A DNA stretch of 14,501 bases from CAUZSH01 sp963582935 (lineage in GTDB: Bacteria; Pseudomonadota; Gammaproteobacteria; Francisellales; Francisellaceae), in the NCBI GenBank assembly GCA_963582935.1, contig CAUZSH010000053.1:1-14501 (forward strand), read 5' to 3'. This document shows positions 7,093 through 14,501 of the stretch, one piece after another. The notes under the pieces were generated by a model that made no database searches, was not told the origin of the DNA, and saw only the letters and a program-made list of their open reading frames with translations. The position numbers were made by a program, and so were the translations under genes. The first letter of the stretch is position 1; each line of letters opens with the position of its first letter.

Positions 7093-7169
7093 TGAAAGTA
7101 AGAATACTAAAGCTTTTAACAATTTCAACAACTGCTGCTCTTCTTAGTGCTTGTAATATCACCCGGTAA
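7092..7169 (+). pseudogene. Truncated 5' end of a lipoprotein gene
   Basis: A 25-codon frame encodes MKVRILKLLTISTTAALLSACNITR, broken here as MKVRILKLLTISTTAALL plus the lipobox LSAC, with the acylated Cys at residue 21. It ends at once in TAA, where the sequence becomes the end of an IS3-type remnant. An in-frame ATG two codons upstream (7086) is possible. No ribosome-binding site is visible, and the upstream side abuts the decayed tnpA. I read it as a lipoprotein gene cut on both sides by mobile elements. An alternative is a very short lysis- or entericidin-like lipopeptide, which I think less likely. Confidence 0.4.
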
Positions 7170-7200
7170 TCCCCCCATATTTAGGGGTCTTTTTCAGTAG
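7166..7200 (-). repeat. Probable terminal end of the IS3 remnant, with a small hairpin
   Basis: On the minus strand, about 20-40 nt after the transposase stop codon, CCCC/GGGG arms (7173-7176 and 7184-7187) enclose a 7-nt AT loop, with a T run on the plus-strand side. Position and the C/G-run pattern fit the end of an IS3-family element. The same bases could act as a weak plus-strand terminator. The matching opposite end was not found. Confidence 0.35.
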
Positions 7201-7206
7201 AACTAT

Positions 7207-7552
7207 TTAAGCTGCATTATTTAGTTTTTGTATTGGAGTAATGCCACCAATTCCCATATTAGGTCTTTCATTATTGTAAGTCCACAACCACCAGGTTGCA
7301 AAAAATTGTACATCTTCAATCGAATCAAATAAGTGTTGCGCCAACCAATCATATCTTACTGTTCGATTATAACGCTCAACATAAGCATTTTACTGTGGAT
7401 TTCCAGGTTCAATATATTTTAACTCAATGTCATGCTTTTCAGCCCACAAGACGAGGACTCTGCTAATATACTCAGGACCATTGTCACAACGTATACTTTC
7501 AGGTTTGCCTCGCCATTCAATAATCTGTTCAAGAGTTCGAATAACAACAAAG
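7207..7552 (-). pseudogene. IS3-family transposase OrfB, C-terminal remnant with in-frame stop
   Basis: This is the rve integrase core of an IS3-type DDE transposase, 3' end only. Reading the minus strand gives RTLEQIIEWRGKPESIRCDNG (second catalytic Asp), then EYIS, PGNPQ, a TAA stop (7390-7392), NAYVERYNRTVRYDWL (catalytic Glu) and the end TPIQKLNNAA. Counting the stop as one residue, exactly 35 residues separate the Asp and the Glu, as in DD(35)E. Relatives have QQN where Q-stop-N is found here, so a CAA codon has probably become TAA. Upstream of about 7552 the similarity ends and stops appear; the first catalytic Asp and OrfA are missing. The remnant is dead. Confidence 0.85.
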
Positions 7553-7697
7553 AGATGGAAATATCAATTATTTTTTAATTACCTCTTACCCAACAGGGAT
7601 AATTATTGATATAAAACCCGCCAGAGTGTTTCCAAAATCATCCATTTTCTGTATCCTTTACAACCTATAAAATGACATCATTTAGGTAAAATACTAT
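7553..7697. other. Non-coding leader upstream of folD
   Basis: AT-rich sequence between the IS3 remnant and folD. It contains an inverted repeat, ATATCAAT (7561-7568) and ATTGATAT (7605-7612), with a partly complementary 36-nt interval, which could form a long imperfect hairpin. The folD promoter should lie here, but I could not settle on a convincing -35/-10 pair. No reading frame of note was seen. Confidence 0.4.
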
Positions 7698-8555
7698 ATG
7701 GGCGCATCCATCATTGACGGAAAGGCTATTGCAAAACAAATAAGGCTTGAAGCTAAGCAAGCGGTTGAAAAACGACTACAAGAAGGAAAGCGTCGACCAG
7801 GACTTGCCGTTGTCATTGTTGGTGAAGACCCTGCCTCTAAAATTTACGTTAAAAATAAACGAAAAGCCTGTGAAGAAGTTGGATTTCTATCTCAAGGCTA
7901 TGACCTACCCACCAATGTATCAGAGACAGAACTTTTACAGCTTATTAATAAGCTAAATAATGATCCTGCAATTAATGGCATTTTAGTACAACTGCCCTTA
8001 CCTAATCATATAGATGATTCCAAAATACTCGAAAGCATTCAGCCAGATAAGGATGTTGACGGCTTTCACCCTTATAATATCGGTCGACTCGCCCAGCGTA
8101 TGCCCGTTTTGCGCCCTTGCACACCGAAGGGAATTATCACACTTTTAGAAGGTAGCATCGGCAACATTGCTGGCAAACATGCTGTGGTCATTGGTGCTTC
8201 AAATATCGTTGGAAGACCGCTTATATTAGAATTGCTTCTGGCAAAATGTACCGTAACCAATTGCCATCGATTTACAAAAGATTTAACTTACCATACTAGA
8301 CAGGCTGACATCTTAATTTCAGCCGTTGGAAAGCCTCATTTTGTTCAGGCTGATTGGATCAAAAAAGGCGCTGTAGTCATTGATGTGGGCATGAATCGGT
8401 TACCAAATGGTGAATTGGTGGGTGATGTCGATTTTGATGCCGTCAAAGAACGTGCCAGCTTTATCACTCCCGTTCCTGGTGGGGTTGGCCCCATGACTAT
8501 TGCAACTTTAATGGAAAACACCATTTATGCTGCCAATAATCTACATGACAAATAA
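7698..8555 (+). CDS. folD: Bifunctional methylene-THF dehydrogenase / methenyl-THF cyclohydrolase
   Basis: FolD interconverts 5,10-methylene-THF, 5,10-methenyl-THF and 10-formyl-THF in the cytoplasm, with NADP, and so supplies formyl groups for purine synthesis and initiator tRNA. The 285-aa product has Y50 and catalytic K54 in KIYVKNKRKACEEVG, the active-site QLPLP (98-102), DVDGFHP (119-125), a Rossmann part with GASNIVGRPL near 175, and the signature PGGVGPMT near 258. The length is normal. An AGG lies about 11 nt before the ATG; the site is weak. It is followed after 3 nt by rsmE, so the two are probably co-transcribed. Its product is a substrate of PurN, encoded further along. Confidence 0.97.
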   Translation: MGASIIDGKAIAKQIRLEAKQAVEKRLQEGKRRPGLAVVIVGEDPASKIYVKNKRKACEEVGFLSQGYDLPTNVSETELLQLINKLNNDPAINGILVQLPLPNHIDDSKILESIQPDKDVDGFHPYNIGRLAQRMPVLRPCTPKGIITLLEGSIGNIAGKHAVVIGASNIVGRPLILELLLAKCTVTNCHRFTKDLTYHTRQADILISAVGKPHFVQADWIKKGAVVIDVGMNRLPNGELVGDVDFDAVKERASFITPVPGGVGPMTIATLMENTIYAANNLHDK

Positions 8556-8558
8556 CCG

Positions 8559-9293
8559 ATGAGAATGACTCGACTTTATCTTCAAGATACACCGCTAAAA
8601 CAAGATGAATGTATCACGCTACCATCAGAGGCAAGTCATTATATTGCGAGAGTTTTGCGTGCGAAACTTGGTGATATGCTGCATCTTTTTGATGGCAAAA
8701 ACCCCCAAGAATATATTGCAGAAATTATTGATATCAATAAGAAAGTAGTTCTAGTAAAAATCAATAGCATTCATAAAGTAGAAAATGAGTCACCCCTTTC
8801 CATTCACATTGGACAAGCCTTAGTTAAAGGGGATAAACTAGATACCATTATTCAAAAATCTACTGAGTTAGGCGTCAAAGCACTGACACCGCTGATCACT
8901 GAACATTGCGATTATAAATTGACTAAAGAAAGAATGCTGAAAAAATGTCAGCACTGGCAGAAAATTGCCATTAGTGCCGCTGAACAATCAGGGCGTGTAT
9001 TTCCCATGCAGATTAATGAGCCCTGTACATTGCAAACATGGTTAGATCAAAAGCATCAACACTGTCTGATACTGGACCCTCACAGTAAAACTTGCCTGAA
9101 AAATATTCGCTTACAAAATCCAGATCAGATCTCTATCACTATAGGGCCTGAGGGCGGGTTTACCACACAAGAAATTCAAATGGTTCAAGATAAGAATGCG
9201 ACCACCATACAGCTAGGTTCTCGAATCCTGAGAACAGAGACCGCACCCATTGCAATGGCCGCAATACTGCAGTCCCTTTATGGTGATTTTTAA
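8559..9293 (+). CDS. rsmE: 16S rRNA (uracil1498-N3)-methyltransferase RsmE
   Basis: RsmE methylates U1498 of 16S rRNA in the assembled 30S subunit. The 244-aa protein has an N-terminal PUA-like RNA-binding part (ASHYIARVLRAKLGD, 28-42) and a C-terminal SPOUT methyltransferase fold with the knot motifs IGPEGG (195-200) and LGSRILRTETA (about 218-228) that bind S-adenosylmethionine. The length is usual for the family. The start at 8559 leaves only 3 nt after folD. A second ATG two codons on (8565, MTRLYLQ) is an equally plausible start. It ends 20 nt from the convergent ABC transporter gene. Confidence 0.95.
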   Translation: MRMTRLYLQDTPLKQDECITLPSEASHYIARVLRAKLGDMLHLFDGKNPQEYIAEIIDINKKVVLVKINSIHKVENESPLSIHIGQALVKGDKLDTIIQKSTELGVKALTPLITEHCDYKLTKERMLKKCQHWQKIAISAAEQSGRVFPMQINEPCTLQTWLDQKHQHCLILDPHSKTCLKNIRLQNPDQISITIGPEGGFTTQEIQMVQDKNATTIQLGSRILRTETAPIAMAAILQSLYGDF

Positions 9294-9313
9294 CCGCACT
9301 GTTTGGCAATCTT

Positions 9314-11137
9314 TCAGTCTACCCACACTCCTGTCTGAATCCCCCAAAGCCGTGCATACTTCCCTTCTAAAGCAAGCAATGCTTCATGCTGGCCCTCTTC
9401 AATAATTTGTCCTTTATCAATTACATAGATCTTATCTGCATGGCGAATGGTTGATAAACGATGCGCAATAATAATCGTGGTTTTATGATGTGAAAGTTGT
9501 TCAATGGCTCGCTGAATTGCAAGCTCCGTTTCATTATCCACCGCTGAGGTTGCTTCATCTAGAATCAAAATGGGGGCATCTTTAATGATGGCTCTGGCGA
9601 TACTAATTCTTTGTTTTTGACCACCCGACAATAACACTCCCCTTTGCCCCACATTCGTATCATAACCTTCAGGCAGTGTCGCCACAAATTCATGAATCCC
9701 TGAAATAGTTGCGGCTCTGATAACCGCTTCATCAGACTGTTCAAAAGCGCCATACACGATATTTTCACGAATGGTTCCATCGAATAAAAAGGGTTCTTGG
9801 CTCACCAATGCCGATTGCTTCCGCCACCAACTGAGATCAAAATTAGCAATATCATGTTCCCCAAACAATAGTTGTCCCTGTTCAGGCTCATAAAATCGGC
9901 ACAATAACTTAATCAATGTCGTCTTTCCAGAGCCCGATTCCCCCACAAACCCAACAGTATTTTTAGCAGGAATGCTCAGGTTAAAGTTATTAAAGACATC
10001 AACCGTAGAATGTGGGTATTTGAAATGAATATTTTTAAAAACAATATCTTGGCCGCCTTCTTGATCATCCTCTTGATTCTCATTAAATGACTTGCTTGCC
10101 ACACCACTATTTTGTTTTTCAATGGGCCATGTCATCAAATTTAAAACGCGTGTGGTAGATGCCATGACTCGTTGATAATTAATAGTAATTTGCGCCAATG
10201 TATCAAAAGGCCATAAAAGTCGTTGGGATAAAAATATTAACATGCTAAACACTCCGACGTTCATAGTGCCTTCTATTGCCAGATACCCTCCAATTAGCAT
10301 CGTAAAAAGAAATCCTGTTAAGACAAACATCCGAATAATCGGCTTAATCATAGCGCTGATTCGAATCGTATCATAATTCGCTTGTTGATAATCCTTACTT
10401 GCCTTGGATAAACGCTCTTTCTCGTAAGCTTCCGTGGTATAGGTCTTGATCGTCATTAACCCTAAAATATTACGTGTTAGGGTTGTACTGATGTTCGCGG
10501 CCATTTGACGGACCTTTAAAAATCGTGCCTGCAGCCTATGCTGGAAGTAGAATGCCCCAATAATAATAAATGGAATGGGTACTACGGCAAATAAAGTAAT
10601 CAATGGTGAAAGATACAAAAATACCAGACCTATTAAAAGTGTGGAAACAATCAGTTGTACAATTTGGTTTACGCCATCTTCTAAAAAACGTTCCATTTGA
10701 TTGATATCATCATTAATGGTCGAAATCAATTCCCCTAAAGAGGTCGCTTCTATGTCCTCAATTTTCGATTTTTGAATATGATCATACACATCCACTCTTA
10801 ATTGATGCTCAACATTTTGTGCCAGATTTTGCCATTTAACGCTATAGAGATATTGAAAGATTGATTCCAACACCCAAATTAAAAATGTCGCAAATCCCAA
10901 TATAAATAGTTGTGTCATCAAATCATCAATACCCGTCCATTGTGACACCCATGAATTTTTCTGATCCACTACCACATTCACCGCTACCCCGAGCAAGATT
11001 TCCGGCAGGATATCAAATAACTTATTCAGCACAGAATATAACAAGGCAAGATTATAATCTTTGCGATAACCTCGCATATAATTCAACAGCCGAAGCAAAG
11101 GATATTTGGATGTAGATAGATAGGTTTCTGAGGTCAT
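9314..11137 (-). CDS. ABC exporter, fused membrane and ATPase domains
   Basis: A half-size ABC exporter of the MsbA/multidrug type, expected to work as a homodimer in the inner membrane. From the chosen ATG (MTSETYLSTS) it is 607 aa. Residues about 30-325 form a six-helix membrane domain and the rest is the ATPase. The ATPase has Walker A GESGSGKTT near 398, the Q-loop SQEPFLF, the signature LSGGQKQR near 502, Walker B ILILDEATS near 521 and the H-loop IIAHRLSTI. The frame is open upstream to a GTG at 11239 (641 aa), but those 34 extra residues are unlike the family and would fill the purM promoter region. A Gln/Glu/Asp-rich stretch (NENQEDDQEGGQD) marks the linker to the ATPase. The substrate cannot be told from the sequence; context gives no partner. 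Confidence 0.9.
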   Translation of the reverse strand: MTSETYLSTSKYPLLRLLNYMRGYRKDYNLALLYSVLNKLFDILPEILLGVAVNVVVDQKNSWVSQWTGIDDLMTQLFILGFATFLIWVLESIFQYLYSVKWQNLAQNVEHQLRVDVYDHIQKSKIEDIEATSLGELISTINDDINQMERFLEDGVNQIVQLIVSTLLIGLVFLYLSPLITLFAVVPIPFIIIGAFYFQHRLQARFLKVRQMAANISTTLTRNILGLMTIKTYTTEAYEKERLSKASKDYQQANYDTIRISAMIKPIIRMFVLTGFLFTMLIGGYLAIEGTMNVGVFSMLIFLSQRLLWPFDTLAQITINYQRVMASTTRVLNLMTWPIEKQNSGVASKSFNENQEDDQEGGQDIVFKNIHFKYPHSTVDVFNNFNLSIPAKNTVGFVGESGSGKTTLIKLLCRFYEPEQGQLLFGEHDIANFDLSWWRKQSALVSQEPFLFDGTIRENIVYGAFEQSDEAVIRAATISGIHEFVATLPEGYDTNVGQRGVLLSGGQKQRISIARAIIKDAPILILDEATSAVDNETELAIQRAIEQLSHHKTTIIIAHRLSTIRHADKIYVIDKGQIIEEGQHEALLALEGKYARLWGIQTGVWVD

Positions 11138-11261
11138 GAGCGGTGAAGATCTATATAGGATTAAATCTAGGATACTATATTGATAACATGGCAAGAACCA
11201 TTTTTTTAAGTTAAAATCAATCCATCCAATATGGATCACGAATAAATGGGGATCACCACAT

Positions 11262-12314
11262 ATGTCTGAAGATAAAACTTCATTAGATTACGCACAAGCA
11301 GGCGTTAGCATTGACACGGGAAATGAACTAATCAAGCGTATTGCACCTTTTGCAAAAGCCACTAAACGACCTGGTGTTATGGCAGGGCTTGGCGGTTTTG
11401 GCGCATTATTTGAACTGCCTATTGAAAAATATAAAAAGCCCATTCTCGTTTCAGGAACAGATGGCGTTGGCACAAAACTCAAGTTGGCATTTGAAATGAA
11501 TAAACACGATACCATTGGTATTGACTTGGTTGCTATGTGCGTGAATGATCTTATTGTGGTGGGTGCAGAACCCCTGTTCTTTTTGGATTATTATGCCACA
11601 GGGAAATTAAGCCTAGAAAATGCAACCGATGTAATCAAAGGCATTGCCAATGGCTGCAAAAAATCTGGTTGTGCATTGGTGGGTGGCGAAACAGCTGAGA
11701 TGCCTGGCATGTATTCTGAAGATGAATATGACCTTGCAGGATTCTGTGTGGGAATTGTTGAAAAAGAAGATATGATTACCGGTGAAAATGTTGCCGCAGG
11801 TGATGCCTTAATCGCCATTGCCTCATCAGGCGTCCATTCAAATGGATTCTCCTTGGTACGCAAAATCCTTGAAGTAAATAACCTATCACTTACTGATGAA
11901 TTTATGGAACAATCTATTGGTAATGCCTTATTAGTTCCGACAAAACTATATGTTAAGTCCATCTTAAAACTCATTCACACACATAATATCAAAGCGCTGT
12001 CACATATCACAGGCGGAGGCTTAACTGAAAATCTACCTCGTGTACTCCCTGATGGCACTTATGCTGAAATTGACCTTTCAAGCTGGGACTTTCCAGCCCT
12101 TTTCCAATGGTTGCAACGCCTTGGAAATATTGAACAAAAAGAAATGCTCAAAACTTTTAATTGTGGAGCAGGCATGATTATCTGCGTAAGCCAAGAAGAA
12201 AAAGATGCCGTTTTATTAAACCTACAAGCACAAGGTGAAGTGGCGTGGGAGATTGGCACGATCAAGGCAGGCACTGAAAATGAAGCACCATACGTTCAAT
12301 ACTCAAACACTTAA
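11262..12314 (+). CDS. purM: Phosphoribosylformylglycinamidine cyclo-ligase (AIR synthase)
   Basis: PurM closes the imidazole ring of purines: FGAM + ATP gives AIR. The 350-aa product has the ATP-binding GTDGVGTK loop (65-72), the core VAMCVNDLIVVGAEPLFFLDY (written in part: VNDLIVVGAEP, 94-104), GGETAEMPGMY near 140-150, and the glycine-rich ITGGGLTENLPR near 248. The length and domain order are typical. GGGGA lies 10 nt before the ATG. It is followed by purN after 18 nt, the usual purMN pair. It is divergent from the ABC exporter gene, with 124 nt between the chosen starts; no PurR-like palindrome was recognised there. Confidence 0.98.
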   Translation: MSEDKTSLDYAQAGVSIDTGNELIKRIAPFAKATKRPGVMAGLGGFGALFELPIEKYKKPILVSGTDGVGTKLKLAFEMNKHDTIGIDLVAMCVNDLIVVGAEPLFFLDYYATGKLSLENATDVIKGIANGCKKSGCALVGGETAEMPGMYSEDEYDLAGFCVGIVEKEDMITGENVAAGDALIAIASSGVHSNGFSLVRKILEVNNLSLTDEFMEQSIGNALLVPTKLYVKSILKLIHTHNIKALSHITGGGLTENLPRVLPDGTYAEIDLSSWDFPALFQWLQRLGNIEQKEMLKTFNCGAGMIICVSQEEKDAVLLNLQAQGEVAWEIGTIKAGTENEAPYVQYSNT

Positions 12315-12332
12315 TCAACATCGGATTAAATT

Positions 12333-12968
12333 ATGATAAAGAAAAGAATTGTCGTATTGGTATCTGGTGGCGGTAGCAATCTCCAAGCCATTATAGATGC
12401 AAGCATTATTGAAACACTCCATGCGGACATTATCGGTGTGGTTGCAAACAAGCACTGCAAAGGTATTGATCGAGCGCAAAAACACCTCATTTCAACGGAT
12501 GTCCTTCCTTACATGGCCTTTGATAATCGTGAAGATTATGATCAAGCACTGATTAGCATCGTTGACCTTTATCACCCTGATTTTATCGTTTTAGCAGGTT
12601 TTATGCGGATATTGACGCCAAGTTTTGTCCAATATTACCAAGGAAAACTCATCAACATCCATCCAGCACTACTGCCAAAATACAAAGGACGTCACACACA
12701 CAAACGTGTCCTCGAAGCCAAAGAGCTAGAGCACGGATCAACCATTCACTTTGTCAACGAAGACGTTGATGGCGGTGCACTCATTGCCTGTACAAAGATA
12801 GCTATACTTGAAAATGATAACGAAAAATCTCTTGAGCGTCGAATTAAGGCACATGAGCATGCACTTTATCCAAAGGTGTTAGAGTTACTTTGTCGTGAAA
12901 GGGTAATGCTTGAAAACAATAATGTCTTTTATGACGGTAAAAAACTAACTGCACCGCTTCATCTATAG
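12333..12968 (+). CDS. purN: Phosphoribosylglycinamide formyltransferase (GAR transformylase)
   Basis: PurN transfers a formyl group from 10-formyl-THF to GAR in purine synthesis. The 211-aa protein begins with the phosphate-binding motif SGGGSNLQAI (11-20). The catalytic residues are all present: N108 and H110 in INIHPALLP and D146 in EDVDGGAL, two positions on from N106, H108 and D144 of E. coli. The length is normal. It lies 18 nt after purM and is almost surely in the same transcript. Its cofactor is the product of FolD, encoded 4 kb upstream. Confidence 0.97.
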   Translation: MIKKRIVVLVSGGGSNLQAIIDASIIETLHADIIGVVANKHCKGIDRAQKHLISTDVLPYMAFDNREDYDQALISIVDLYHPDFIVLAGFMRILTPSFVQYYQGKLINIHPALLPKYKGRHTHKRVLEAKELEHGSTIHFVNEDVDGGALIACTKIAILENDNEKSLERRIKAHEHALYPKVLELLCRERVMLENNNVFYDGKKLTAPLHL

Positions 12969-12979
12969 GATACTAATCC

Positions 12980-13004
12980 GCTAAGATAATATTACTCTCT
13001 TAGC
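12980..13004 (+). terminator. Hairpin after purN, possible weak terminator
   Basis: A perfect 7-bp stem, GCTAAGA (12980-12986) and TCTTAGC (12998-13004), with an 11-nt loop, starts 11 nt after the purN stop. It is not followed by a clean T run, so termination is uncertain. It lies about 20 nt before the next gene and could also affect its translation. Confidence 0.4.
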
Positions 13005-13023
13005 TTGGTAATTATATTTCTCA

Positions 13024-14501
<1,478 letters not shown>

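Noticed and set aside
6706..7392. TAA recoded as glutamine, suggested by two TAA codons at expected Gln positions
   Set aside because: dnaJ, dnaK, folD, rsmE and mltA all use TAA as their natural end at the expected family length. Nonsense mutation in dead transposases is simpler.
9314..11239. Longer 641-aa ABC exporter starting at the GTG at 11239
   Set aside because: The extra 34 residues are unlike ABC exporter N-termini and would overlap the purM upstream region almost completely. The ATG at 11137 gives the normal length.

Overview
The window looks like the chromosome of a low-GC (roughly 40 %) gammaproteobacterium. DnaK, DnaJ, GrpE, RadC, MltA, FolD, RsmE, PurM and PurN are all of proteobacterial type, MltA is an outer-membrane lipoprotein transglycosylase, and the two chaperone promoters read as sigma-32 type. 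The insertion-sequence debris and clipped genes in one gap would fit a lineage that is losing genes, for example a host-associated one, but genus cannot be fixed by eye.

Region 1 (1-4869, minus strand) runs radC, grpE, dnaK, dnaJ. I read separate heat-shock promoters in front of grpE and dnaK, with the same geometry (CTTGAAA, 13 nt, then CACCAGTT or CACCACTT). A strong symmetric hairpin terminator sits between dnaK and dnaJ. The first 116 bases carry a short degenerate repeat that reappears inside the mobile-element region.

Region 2 (5041-7697) starts with mltA on the plus strand and then about 1.55 kb with no intact gene. It holds a truncated secreted-protein start, a GC-richer stretch with five perfect hairpins in tandem, a decayed IS200/IS605-type TnpA gene, the first 25 codons of a broken lipoprotein gene, and the 3' part of an IS3-family transposase gene with an in-frame stop. 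Both transposase remnants are broken at a position where a CAA glutamine codon is expected and TAA is found.

Region 3 (7698-14501) is housekeeping again: folD-rsmE as a tight pair, a convergent ABC exporter gene, a divergent purM-purN pair, and a BatB/BatC-like von Willebrand factor A plus TPR membrane protein that runs off the window inside a run of CAA codons.

The genes cover protein folding (DnaK-DnaJ-GrpE), cell-wall turnover (MltA), one-carbon metabolism and purine synthesis (FolD makes the 10-formyl-THF that PurN uses; PurM and PurN are steps of the same pathway), ribosome modification (RsmE) and membrane export. I found no convincing new multi-gene system. The most unusual object is the hairpin array downstream of the decayed tnpA, together with its partial copy beside dnaJ.
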